The notes under the pieces were generated by a model. It saw only the letters and a list, made by a program, of their open reading frames with translations, ran no database searches and was not told where the DNA came from. Below, in pieces: positions 22,023-31,856 of a DNA stretch of 64,000 bases (its first letter is position 1; each line of letters begins with the position of its first letter). The position numbers and the translations under genes were made by a program. Origin of the DNA: Fragilariopsis cylindrus CCMP1102 (lineage: Eukaryota; Bacillariophyta; Bacillariophyceae; Bacillariales; Bacillariaceae). Where the stretch lies: NCBI GenBank assembly GCA_900095095.1, contig FMBT01000289.1, forward strand, positions 1,178,001 to 1,242,000, written 5' to 3'.

Positions 22023-22984
22023 ATGAGTCGCGATTCGTAAGTGCAGCAGTGCAGAGGAGTTTTTGAATATTCTATTCTATTCTATCAAGATCTACCTCCG
22101 TCTTTATTTCACTATGGTATCCGTTTTTTCGTACCAAATCCTCTCTGATCTGATCCTTTAATCTATTGTTGTTACTGTTGTTACTGTTGTTGCTCCGTCA
22201 AAAAAATTAAAACGCTGATTGTTTTTAATATATTATTATTATTATTATTATTGTTTACAGAAACTATGATCATCATATTTCTATTTTCTCTCCACAGGGT
22301 CGGTTGTATCAAATGGAATATTGTTTCAAGGCTGCAAATTCTGGTCTGACCGGTGTTGCTATTCGTGGAAAGGATAGTGTGTGTGTTGTGACACAAAAGA
22401 AGGTACCGGATCGATTAATGGAACCCTCTAGTGTCACACATTTATTTAAATTAACACAAAAGGTGGGTTGCTGTGTGACGGGACCGATGGCCGATTCCAA
22501 ATCCATGGTCCAACGAGCACGATATGAGGCGGGGAAATGGGCCTTCGATAATGGATATAATATGCCCGTGTCCGTGTTAGCACGACGAATGGCGGATTTA
22601 GCGCAAGTGAATACTCAAGCGGCCTCCTCTCGTCCATTAGCCTGTATTGGATTATTTGTGGGTGTCGACGAGGAAAAGGGTCCACAAGTGTTTAAGGTCG
22701 ATTGTGCTGGACATTACTTACCCTTCTTTGCTGCTGCATCGGGTCCAAAAGAACAAGAGGCGATGAACTTTTTAGAAAAACGTGTCAAGGAAATGAAGGA
22801 ATTTGATAACGATCAAGTAATTAGAACTGCTATTACATGCCTTGGACATGTGTTGGGAAGTGACTTTCGAGGAACAGAAATTGAAGTTGGCAGTATCGAG
22901 GGAAAAAATGGTAAATTTGAAGTCTTATCGGAAGATGATATTGAATTACATCTGAATGCCATAGCTGATGATGCTGAGGCATAA
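22023..22984 (+). CDS. PSMA6: 20S proteasome subunit alpha-1 (PSMA6 type; two exons)
   Basis: Exon 1 is only 14 nt (22023-22036) and exon 2 is 22261-22984; the intron has GTAAGT and TTACAG borders. They encode 245 residues. The splice yields MSRDSNYDHHISIFSPQGRL followed by YQMEYCFKAA, the alpha-subunit signature that gates the 20S core particle. VTQKKVPDRL, VTHLFKLT, CVTGPMADSKS and VQRARYEA match the alpha-1 (PSMA6/PAA) class rather than other alpha types. Length is normal. In the ring this subunit is structural, not catalytic. The tiny first exon leaves no plausible ATG at the start of the main frame, which supports the join. Confidence 0.95.
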
Positions 22985-23591
22985 AATTAATGTAATAATT
23001 TAAGAAAAGGAAAGAATACAATACAATATAATATATAATATAAAAATTCTAACTATAAGATATAAAACAAAACGGAAATACTATTACTTTGAAGTATTTG
23101 CCACTACGGAATTCATTATTGATGCCATTGATTCCATTCCAGTATCGAGAAAATTATATCGATTAAATTTGGAATAGCTGTCATCTACCTGCTCGTGGTC
23201 TAAGTATAGTAAAATGCGTTTGTCATTTCCTTTTGTAATGCATTATCGTTACAACGATTATACTGTACGTGTGGGGTTTGCTCCCTTTCCTTAGAGTACA
23301 TACATCTTAGTATCATCATTACCATAACACCATTACTATATATCAGATTTGAAACACGTACGGTAGGAGTATCATACAGTTATTGTATACCGTAAGCCTT
23401 CAATAAGAGATGGACTACAAGTGAACATACTAGCTAGCTAGAACTAGCTAGACTACTGAAGATTGTTATGAGAAGTTCTAAAAGGTACAATGTATACATA
23501 CGCGTAGAATGAGGTTGTCAATAATAAATGATTTTGGTTTACTTCTTCTTTCAGAATTACTATTAGTGTTAATTTATTTATTTGCCCTTTT
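22985..23591. other. convergent intergenic region
   Basis: Contains TACNGTA heptamers at 23261-23267, 23359-23365 and 23388-23394, and a CTAG-rich repeat at 23430-23452. No gene seen. Confidence 0.5.
23430..23452. repeat. CTAG/GCTA repeat
   Basis: Several CTAG units (CTAGCTAGCTAGAACTAGCTAG). A similar tract occurs at 58082-58119. Confidence 0.8.
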
Positions 23592-24809
23592 TTATGATTC
23601 TTTTTTATCATTATTATCATTATTCATCATCATTAAAGAATTACCAAATGCATCTTGTGTAAATATTGGCATTGGTGGAACTTCACCATATTTTTGTGTC
23701 AGTTTTTTTTTACCTAATTCTTGTCCTTTTGTGGTTGGTTCAAAACGTAATTTATCTGTCCATGTTAAATCATAACATTTTACATCTAATTCTTCTGCCA
23801 TCTTTTTTCGTACATTATTTGCATATAATATCGGATCCGACTTTTCTTCCTCATTTGGTATATAAACAGCCAAGTGCTTCACATTTAATGAATTCATTGG
23901 TTGTGTCATTAAACCCAAAATATGTAGTACAATATTAGCACAACTAAAACTTGTATCGTATCCATGTACAGGTGAAAATGGTGATGTAACAATGACAGGT
24001 TGGATTGGTTTACCACAACGGAATGCACCCGTTGCGAAACGAATTAAACAATGACCTGTATGTGTCGTACCCTCAGGACAAACAGCTAATGGTGGCCATG
24101 TCCCAGGTGGTGAATGTGCTCTTTCTAATATCATGTCTGTTGTTGTTCTGACTGGTGTTAGTGTTGGTGTACTGTCGTCTTTGTTTTTGTTATTGTTATT
24201 GTTCCTTTCTGTTTCTGCTGGTGTTGGTGCACGATCAACAAAGATACTTTGTAATGCTTCTGCTATTTTACCAATAAATGGTAATTTCCGATTTGTATCT
24301 TTACTGACGAAACAACACCCATCACTCCAGATTAGATACAAAAGTTCTGAAAAACCTAAATGATTCACAACAATAATAGGTGGATCTAATTGTTTTTTTC
24401 TTTCATTTATATCATTAATTTCATATGTAACATTAATCCAAATAAATCCATAAAAGAATAATAACATACGTGAACATACTCGACATCCGCCTTGTAATAA
24501 TTTTCTTCGTAGTGGCGTATACGGTTTGGATACATCGTCAGTATTACCGATCGAACATATATTACACCATAGTAAACACAACGCTAATGTTGCTATAGCA
24601 CCAAATAATCGAATCGGTACTAGGACGATACCAAATACAATCATTTTAATTTTTCCAAGAACTGATAATGGATGACGAACAAATGGATTAAATGGTGGAA
24701 AAACTGGTGGTTCAGGATACGAAGAATCATTTCCATTTTTATTTTCATTTTTCATCATCTTCTTGGGGTCTTGTGTAGTAGCATTGTTTGATTTTGATGT
24801 CATCGTCAT
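23592..24809 (-). CDS. lysophospholipid acyltransferase (PlsC/LPLAT) with HX4E motif
   Basis: 405 residues from the ATG at 24809; the frame is open upstream but has no earlier ATG. LPLAT enzymes move an acyl chain from acyl-CoA to a lysophospholipid, usually at the ER. A hydrophobic segment at about residues 50-80 (IVLVPIRLFGAIATLALCLL) anchors it. Motifs in order: VVNHLGFSELLYLIW (motif I), IGKIAEALQSIFVDR (motif II), CPEGTTHTGHCLIRF (motif III), GKPIQPVIVT (motif IV). This layout is closest to LPCAT/LPEAT-type enzymes. Motif I normally is H-X4-D; here the acid is Glu (codon GAA), a conservative but atypical change. An Asn/Lys-rich insert separates motifs II and III. The C-terminus ends in low-complexity Asn/Asp/Met. 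Confidence 0.88.
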   Translation of the reverse strand: MTMTSKSNNATTQDPKKMMKNENKNGNDSSYPEPPVFPPFNPFVRHPLSVLGKIKMIVFGIVLVPIRLFGAIATLALCLLWCNICSIGNTDDVSKPYTPLRRKLLQGGCRVCSRMLLFFYGFIWINVTYEINDINERKKQLDPPIIVVNHLGFSELLYLIWSDGCCFVSKDTNRKLPFIGKIAEALQSIFVDRAPTPAETERNNNNNKNKDDSTPTLTPVRTTTDMILERAHSPPGTWPPLAVCPEGTTHTGHCLIRFATGAFRCGKPIQPVIVTSPFSPVHGYDTSFSCANIVLHILGLMTQPMNSLNVKHLAVYIPNEEEKSDPILYANNVRKKMAEELDVKCYDLTWTDKLRFEPTTKGQELGKKKLTQKYGEVPPMPIFTQDAFGNSLMMMNNDNNDKKES

Positions 24810-25725
24810 TTTGTACTGTATTCGCCAATATTTTAACGTTACTGCACGTGTAGTTATCGTCGTCGTCAAGATGATAGATTCGATTCAAAGTAATATCTCT
24901 TTCAAGGTAAAACTGCGACTCTATTGCATATGGCCACAGATAACAATACTTCGCTTTCTATTATATACGGTACGATGATCTATTTTCTCTTGTACTGGAA
25001 TGACAATCACGTAATTTAGATGAAAGATAATTTTATTTTTGTGTTGTAGATACGACTTGAGCGAGTAGTGAGTCGATTTTTCAATAACCGGTAGGCGAAT
25101 GCATACAAATTCAAAATGAAATTGTTAGTTTAATGCACGAGCGTAGTGCAGACGCACATGCGTGCAATGTTAACAATGCATTTTAGGAGGAGGATTGCAT
25201 AAAGTAGTAGTATTTGCAATCAATAAAACACATAGAATGTAGGAAGAAAATGAAACTTGCCAGAACCGTATAGTCAGAGACATCCAAAGGGAAGGGATGA
25301 GATGGTACTATTATGAATAGGATGTTTGTGGTATGGTCATACCCACATAAATGAGAAATTCTCTAGATTTTTGATGTTTCAAATGCATAGTGTAGAAAAA
25401 ACATGCATGATGATGTGTCCAGTCAGTCATCATCACAAGGTAAATTCTATAGTTTTGTAGTTCCTTCTTTCGAGAAATAGCTCATAATAGCTCAAGTGGA
25501 TTTAGTATAATACAAAAGAATGAGGGAATGCACGAGGAAGATAGTGGAGGAGTAATAGTAGACCCAAGTAAAGTGCAGCAATGTCTAATTTTTATACATA
25601 TACTAGTATGTTCCTTATTGAGATAGTCACAATGGCTCCTTTTAAACGGCCAATGTCAAAAGCCACAAAGAAAGCTGCATGGAAAATATTAGTACACAAT
25701 ACAACAAGTACCAGGAGTGTATATA

Positions 25726-25767
<42 letters not shown>

Positions 25768-25870
25768 TAGAAATATTTGCTACACAAAAGATACTACAAC
25801 TTCCTTGACATAAGATAGATTAAGTTTCAAGAACTATTGTAGGTAACATTTATTTAGTATGATCATGTTA
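24810..25870. other. intergenic region
   Basis: TACGGTA at 24966-24972 and a long TA microsatellite at 25720-25758. A 75-codon ORF over the microsatellite is not a gene. Confidence 0.5.
25720..25758. repeat. TA microsatellite
   Basis: About 19 alternating TA units broken by one G. Confidence 0.95.
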
Positions 25871-26662
25871 TTAAAAATTTATTAGATTTTGAACCAGTTG
25901 CTGTCCATTGTCGTCGCAAAGACCACAGTCGTCTCCTAAAATTGAAACACACAATTCTTGGTAACTCGTTCGGCGATTCATTGATATCAGACTTTTTGTT
26001 TGTTTTTCTTCTTCGTCCTTAGATAAATTCAGAACGGAACCATTACTTGCTCCTTGATTTGTACAGGAGCCGGATGCAGCCGAGGTTTTTATGTTGGTAG
26101 TGCTAGCGCTGCTACTAGGACTACTGCTGCATACAGGAGTAGGTATAGGGTTTTTTGATTGTACTTGACTGGAAACATCAGTATGATTGGATGAATCGGA
26201 TCTGGAGATTGGTGTTACTGGATAAGTAAATTCGCTCTGATTCTCTTTGATATTCGTGTTTGTTGTTGTCTGTGTTGCTTTTATTTTATTTCCTCTTAAT
26301 GGTCGTGTAATTTTCTTACAGCATCCTTCGTCTCCACGAATACATATTGGATGGAAGTAGCAGGAATCCCAAAATGGCTTGACAGCAGTGATACGCGAGA
26401 AACCATATAGATTACATTGTCGTTGAAATGATCGGTATTTTGATTTCTTAAAATATTGTGGTAGAATTTCCTCCACGAATGCTTTTTGGTCGTGAACTCG
26501 AAAGCATTTGCCGTCCTTGTGCCACGATACGATATGAGTAAGTCCTTTACTTTCGGTTTCCATTAACATACGGTATAATTTACATGGGAATTTAAGTTCT
26601 GCATCACGAGTTGGTTGCTTCGTGACGAGGGATAAATCAAGATTTTCTAGATACATGCTCAT
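25871..26662 (-). CDS. heat shock factor (HSF)-type DNA-binding protein
   Basis: 263 residues. The HSF DNA-binding domain lies at about residues 23-125: FPCKLYRMLMET, IVSWHKDGKCFRVHD, FVEEILPQYFKKSKYRSFQR, QCNLYGFSRI, then the wing with FWDSCYFHPICIRGDE. The recognition helix reads SFQRQCNLYGF where most HSFs have SFxRQLNxYGF. That is the usual diatom version apart from Cys in place of Leu. HSF-type factors are greatly expanded in diatoms. The C-terminal half is Ser/Thr/Asn-rich, and no clear coiled-coil trimerisation region is visible, so it may act as a monomer or rely on partners. Targets unknown. Confidence 0.92.
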   Translation of the reverse strand: MSMYLENLDLSLVTKQPTRDAELKFPCKLYRMLMETESKGLTHIVSWHKDGKCFRVHDQKAFVEEILPQYFKKSKYRSFQRQCNLYGFSRITAVKPFWDSCYFHPICIRGDEGCCKKITRPLRGNKIKATQTTTNTNIKENQSEFTYPVTPISRSDSSNHTDVSSQVQSKNPIPTPVCSSSPSSSASTTNIKTSAASGSCTNQGASNGSVLNLSKDEEEKQTKSLISMNRRTSYQELCVSILGDDCGLCDDNGQQLVQNLINF

Positions 26663-27375
26663 GATTAATTGATGTAGTCTTTCTATTATATCTTTGTTTG
26701 TATGTTGATCGATCTGTATTTATTTCAATAGATGCAGTATTTGTGGTTGAAAATTTGCTTTTGGTTTCTGTCGTTGTTCAATTTGTGAAGTGATTCTACG
26801 AAATTGCATACAACTTCAATGTATCACTGATTTCATTTTTCTTCATTGATCTGACTACTGTAGTTGACAACAGTTTATCACTTTGTCAAGTGAGCTTAAA
26901 TAATAATATTATGATGATCGTTGATCATTCCTAGGAAGCCTTCTCAAGGCGGCAAAAGAAAAATCCTGCTTACAATTAATTAAGGCCAAATTCAAGTTGT
27001 ACTTATGGTCAGCACGTCTGGTTTATATAAAATGAAATTTCGCGTCCAGCTAAAGTACACTTGAAATCGCTTAAAAAGCAAAAAAATCAAGCAAATAATA
27101 TTTTACTTAATGATACGCGACTTTCATGCGAAAAAATTGATTCAATGAATTTGTGGAACACGAGAGGAGAGAGATCAGTTACCTATTGTAGTCGTACAAG
27201 CGAGTATTTCAATTCGTAGTGGAATAAATACATTTAACATTGGTTGACGCCAGTCTAAATAGAGATATTTCATTGTAGTAATTAAATTGATACGGTTACA
27301 GATGCAAGTTATTATTTTCGTTTTTTTTCTTTTCTCAGATGCATTTTCTCTATTAGTACGGTAGTATTTTTCAAT
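26663..27375. other. intergenic region
   Basis: AT-rich, with one TACGGTA at 27357-27363. No gene or RNA recognised. Confidence 0.5.
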
Positions 27376-28845
27376 TTACATCAGTTGTATTATAGTCTCC
27401 GTAGTGCATGCAACTAATGCAAAACTAGAGGTGACGAGTAAAATCCATGAAAACCATACCCATGCCTTGCTTTCTAAAGTATGATCTGGATATCGTTTTT
27501 GTATCTTCAAGTAGCACACAGATGGAAGGATGAATGATATAAGAAACCCCATAGAACAACCAAGGATAGACCAAACATCCGCAACACCTGGAACATGAAT
27601 AGCGATCATATAACACGTAAAAATGATGACTAACGTCGATGTGTAATGAATGAAGGTGTTGTCTATGATGTGTGTCTTGAAGCGTCGAGTGTTATTTGGG
27701 CAACTAGATTTCGTTTCATGACCGTTTTGTTGTAGTTGTTGTTGATTCTGTCCAATCGTGGTAGTAGTAGTTGCGGTTGAATCATAGTTATTGTTGGTTT
27801 TGATCGACTTTGCATCAGCTATTATCAAAGGAAGACGCTCTGACTCTTCTAACTCAACAGGTGTTTGATGTGGACCATATACCAACACATCCAGCACTTC
27901 CAAAAGACTCGACCGACAGGGTAAGAGCATCATTGGTATGACTAAGACGACTGTAATACCACAACAAAATTGACCCAAAAATAAGAATGGATCGCTAGCA
28001 GGGTCACAATTCTTAAGGACATTCCCATCGACTTGTTTGCCGGCATACAGATAACCCGACAAACCAAAAAGTTGTGCAAAGACAAAGCAACTTAGTATTG
28101 ATCCGTCAACTGCTAATAAAATTCGTGACCTTGTTGGTTTGAAAAGTGCATTCTGGATAGGAAGAACATTGAAAATGCCGACAAATGATAGACTTATAAT
28201 TGGGAAGGCAAGCAGCACATCTTCGAAGTTGGTTGACCACCAAAGAACATCATTATTTGACCACACCATCGTCGTCGGAGACAAAGTCGTCCATGCCTGA
28301 TGGATTAGAGCTAGACAGAGTATCGATACTGATGAAAAGCTAACATAGCAATTAAATCGTAGTGCGTAGAGTGATTTTTGTACCAAAAACGGAATGATCA
28401 AGAGGATGGTTACTCCTAATACAAATGTATCACTGGGAGGTGTCGTCTCGTCGAACCTTCCAATAATAGTAACTAATGCTGTCCATATATCTTTAGCAAG
28501 AACCATATATCCCGTAATAGCAAACATTAAAAAGATACCAAGAATTAAGGAAATGAAGTATTCCATATTCTTTCCAAATGCAGCTTCACCAACCTCGCCA
28601 TATGTTGCAGCACCTGTCAGTCTTGAACAGAGACATAGTAGATACAATGAACGTTCTGTTATTATTGCAGCAACAATCATTAACAATGATCCTACTATAA
28701 TCCCTGATTTTGAATATGCATATGGGATACTTAAAACTCCACCACCCATAATTGTAGCGGTTAGGTTGAAGGCAGCAACTACCACAGTAGACTTACGTTG
28801 CGGAGAGTTGAATTCCGGAACGAGTATATCATCTGCGGCTTTCAT
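27376..28845 (-). CDS. amino acid/auxin permease family transporter (AAAP)
   Basis: 489 residues, one exon. The opening helix STVVVAAFNLTATIMGGGVL followed by SIPYAYSKSG carries the Gly-rich unwound helix 1 typical of the Aa_trans (PF01490) family. About eleven hydrophobic helices follow, with TYGEVGEAAFG in the first cytoplasmic loop, a family hallmark. A hydrophilic loop of about 80 residues (from SSLLEVLDVLVYG to the Thr/Gln-rich stretch) splits the last helices. Such carriers move amino acids with protons or sodium across the plasma or vacuolar membrane. Overall similarity is to vacuolar AVT/SLC38-type members, but the substrate cannot be assigned. Confidence 0.9.
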   Translation of the reverse strand: MKAADDILVPEFNSPQRKSTVVVAAFNLTATIMGGGVLSIPYAYSKSGIIVGSLLMIVAAIITERSLYLLCLCSRLTGAATYGEVGEAAFGKNMEYFISLILGIFLMFAITGYMVLAKDIWTALVTIIGRFDETTPPSDTFVLGVTILLIIPFLVQKSLYALRFNCYVSFSSVSILCLALIHQAWTTLSPTTMVWSNNDVLWWSTNFEDVLLAFPIISLSFVGIFNVLPIQNALFKPTRSRILLAVDGSILSCFVFAQLFGLSGYLYAGKQVDGNVLKNCDPASDPFLFLGQFCCGITVVLVIPMMLLPCRSSLLEVLDVLVYGPHQTPVELEESERLPLIIADAKSIKTNNNYDSTATTTTTIGQNQQQLQQNGHETKSSCPNNTRRFKTHIIDNTFIHYTSTLVIIFTCYMIAIHVPGVADVWSILGCSMGFLISFILPSVCYLKIQKRYPDHTLESKAWVWFSWILLVTSSFALVACTTETIIQLM

Positions 28846-29528
28846 AATACTTTTCTTATTATTTCTTCGTCTTCTTCTTTTCTCTTCCGTTTTTTCTTTA
28901 ATCCGACAAAAGCCCTTCCTCTCTTCTACTCGTATACGGTTCTATTATTAGTACCTGAACGTACTTCGAGGTATTCAATACTAGTACATAGAGCGAGATT
29001 GTGAGTAATCACATAGTCCTGCTGAAGATAGAGAGATAATGATGTGATAGATCGTATTCGCTTTAATATATTCAATATTCAAAACTTTGTATGGAACAAG
29101 GTAAATCATTTCACAGTAATCTGCTTTAAAACTTGGGTGGTGCATGAACTGTAATGTGACGAGTGACAGGATGATGATTCCGGATGATTGATTGATTCAT
29201 TCATTCTACAAAATGAAAATTCACAAAAATGTGTGATCAAAATACGAACACTCCTTACTTATGGCGAAGAAATCATGTGTGCCGTACACGTCACCGTATT
29301 TCTTTTTGCGCGGGAATGGACAAATATGCGGTACATTATCGAAGAACACACTCTATTTTAAGAGTCTCGATTTGTGTCCCTATCATTAATACTTGTAGAA
29401 GTAAGGAGAGCGCGGGAGCAGCTACAGCATATTCACGTATACATATTATCAATCAATAGATACAGTATCGGTCAAACTTGAAAATTCATATCCTTCATAA
29501 TTCAACAAGCCCAAAGAGAGACAACAGC
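28846..29528. other. divergent intergenic region
   Basis: Upstream of the transporter and methyltransferase genes. TACAGTA at 29461-29467 lies 60 bp before the methyltransferase ATG. Confidence 0.5.
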
Positions 29529-30419
29529 ATGGCAACAATCTGCGCCAGAGAGCTCTACAATGACATCATTGAGGACTACTCAGCAATCAAATCAAATAAA
29601 TACAAACGATGGATAGAGGAATATACATTCCTTAACGCGATCGTTGGTAATAATGACAATGGCATAAAAAATAAATCGGTACTGGACTTGGGATGTGGAT
29701 CAGGACATTTTTGTAGACTACTCAATAATGATAAGTATGGTGTAGCTACTATGTCTGGTATTGATATAAGCGATGCCATGATTGATGAGGCAAAACGACT
29801 CGAGGAAAAGGAACCAACTGGTACAACCTATTACAGGGAAGACCTTCTCGCGGAGGAAGACGAGTCTGATAATTCGAATGTTGATAACATTTCAAACCTG
29901 AAAGTTGATGTATGTGTAGCTGCATATCTTCTACCCTATGCATCCAGTATCAAAGAATTGCAAAAATTCTGTACGTCGGCGGCAAGAACGCTACGACCAG
30001 GTGGTCACTTCAAATCGGTCACCTCACTGTATACAGACGCCATAAAAGCAACTGGGTTGGACAACGATACAGGTGATGGTGATGGTGGTGGTGGTGGTAG
30101 TGGTAAAGGTGGCGTCCTTGCAAGTGATACATGGGGATTCTCTGTTGTCTGGGACGGAGAAGCGACAAGTGATGGCATGTTAGCCGACATCACACTTTTT
30201 GGAAATGGACGAAAGAAGGAAAGGGCGACTTTTCCAAATCATTTATGGTCCAAAGAAACTATCAATTCTGCTCTACTTGCTGCAGGTTTTGATCGTGTTG
30301 ATTGGCTATCACCGACAATAGATGCTAACACCACCCCGGACGATATTACTGCTGAGTTTCAAAAAGATTCGTCCGAAGCTGTTCCTGTCGGATACTTTGT
30401 GGCAACACTTGCTATGTAA
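29529..30419 (+). CDS. class I SAM-dependent methyltransferase
   Basis: 296 residues from the ATG at 29529; the frame opens slightly earlier but without an ATG. Motif I is SVLDLGCGSGHFCRLL, the glycine-rich SAM loop, followed by the acidic residue in GIDISDAMI. Motif IV-like DVCVAAYLLPYA and motif V-like TLRPGGHFKSV complete the Rossmann fold of the Methyltransf_11/25 group. The insert with a Gly run (about residue 190) is low complexity. Small-molecule methylation is likely, and no substrate can be named. Confidence 0.88.
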   Translation: MATICARELYNDIIEDYSAIKSNKYKRWIEEYTFLNAIVGNNDNGIKNKSVLDLGCGSGHFCRLLNNDKYGVATMSGIDISDAMIDEAKRLEEKEPTGTTYYREDLLAEEDESDNSNVDNISNLKVDVCVAAYLLPYASSIKELQKFCTSAARTLRPGGHFKSVTSLYTDAIKATGLDNDTGDGDGGGGGSGKGGVLASDTWGFSVVWDGEATSDGMLADITLFGNGRKKERATFPNHLWSKETINSALLAAGFDRVDWLSPTIDANTTPDDITAEFQKDSSEAVPVGYFVATLAM

Positions 30420-30781
30420 TCTAAGGTATTATTACTAGCAGAATTTAGTATACTGCATTTATAAATATAAATACTATAGTTAATACCTATTGGAAAACTA
30501 GCAGGTTGATAGAGAATCTTTAAATCTTCTAGTCTCGAGGAATTACAAATTCATATGTTTGTTTGTGATGCCTAAATAAATAAATGTTCAAGGCATCATC
30601 GTCCGTCCGTCATTCTAACTATTTCCAAGAAATGAAGATACAGAAATCATAAAAAACATGACACTTGTATGAATCTTACAATATATCACACGAACAACAA
30701 CAACAACAGCAGCCACCAACTAAAAATTCGACAATACGTTAGCACACAAGCTTGTTGTCCCAACATAATACTCATCTCACC
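30420..30781. other. intergenic region
   Basis: Short AT-rich upstream region of the cyclophilin gene with a CAA repeat near 30691-30708. Confidence 0.5.
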
Positions 30782-31696
30782 ATGATTCTCAGTAGACCAA
30801 CAATTTCTAGCTTACGAAGCTGTGCGTTCAAAGGGACAGCGTCATCGCTACATTGTCGACGAGTCGTCAGTACAAGCAGGTTGCATTACTATCCTACGGT
30901 AGTAAAACGCAGACTGACTACTCCACCACCGTCTCCTCCTCCTCCTCCTCCTCCTCCTCCTCCATCCAATCCAAAAAGTAGTAACAACAAAAATAATCTT
31001 GTTTGGCAAGTAGGTACTGTATGTGCGGTATTGGGTGCATACGTTATTGGAACTAGTTTTACTGGCGCTATTGCTGATAGAGCAAAAGAAAATGAAGACG
31101 ATGATAACATCGATGAAAAAACTTTAAAAGAAATAACCAATCGTGTATACTTCGATATGAGTATTGATGGTAAAGAAGTCGGACAAATCATCATTGGATT
31201 ATACGGTAATGCAGTACCTAAGACGGTATTGAACTTTGAAACATTGGTAAGGGGAGATACAACACATCCTCGTGGAAGAAAATTAGCATACGAGGGTAGT
31301 ACGTTTCATAGAGTTATACCCGACTTTATGTTACAAGGCGGTGACTTCACTAATGTGGATGGTACAGGTGGTATGTCTATCTATGGTGATAAATTTGCTG
31401 ATGAAAAAAATGGATTAAGACGATTTAGACACACGGATGCTGGAATATTATCAATGGCAAATTCCGGTAAAAATACTAATGGTTCACAATTTTTTATTAC
31501 AACAAAAGCAACACCTTGGTTGGACGAAAAACATGTTATTTTCGGTAGAGTCATATATGGAATGAATGTTGTTCGACATATTGAAAATTATGGTAATCCA
31601 TCAGGAACACCAAGTGGACTAATTAAGATTGATAGATGTGGAATTTTAGATACTTCTCCTTCGTCTTCTTCGAATGCTGAAAGTGTGAAAGTGTAA
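30782..31696 (+). CDS. organellar cyclophilin-type peptidyl-prolyl isomerase
   Basis: 304 residues from the ATG at 30782. The N-terminus is basic and Ser-rich (SRPTISSLRSCAFKG) like a mitochondrial presequence. A 14-Pro-rich stretch encoded by TCC repeats follows, then one hydrophobic helix (TVCAVLGAYVIGTSFTGA) at about residues 77-96, so the enzyme is probably membrane-anchored. The PPIase domain is complete: FHRVIPDFMLQGGDF holds the catalytic Arg, Phe and Gln; MANSGKNTNGSQFFITT and TPWLDEKHVIFG supply the Phe, Trp and His of the active site. An insert GDTTHPRGRKLAYEGS is typical of plant-like cyclophilins. It isomerises Xaa-Pro bonds. Mitochondrial location is inferred from the presequence only. 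Confidence 0.92.
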   Translation: MILSRPTISSLRSCAFKGTASSLHCRRVVSTSRLHYYPTVVKRRLTTPPPSPPPPPPPPPPSNPKSSNNKNNLVWQVGTVCAVLGAYVIGTSFTGAIADRAKENEDDDNIDEKTLKEITNRVYFDMSIDGKEVGQIIIGLYGNAVPKTVLNFETLVRGDTTHPRGRKLAYEGSTFHRVIPDFMLQGGDFTNVDGTGGMSIYGDKFADEKNGLRRFRHTDAGILSMANSGKNTNGSQFFITTKATPWLDEKHVIFGRVIYGMNVVRHIENYGNPSGTPSGLIKIDRCGILDTSPSSSSNAESVKV

Positions 31697-31856
31697 GGTA
31701 GATGATTCGACGAAATAAAACAAACAAACAAACAAACATAAAAAAACAAATAGTAGACTAGTTCTTTAAAATACAAATCGTCGGCCTGCAAACAATGGAC
31801 CTTATCAATTCAGATCATTAGAAGAATAAAAAATTGTTTAGATTTATATATCATTA

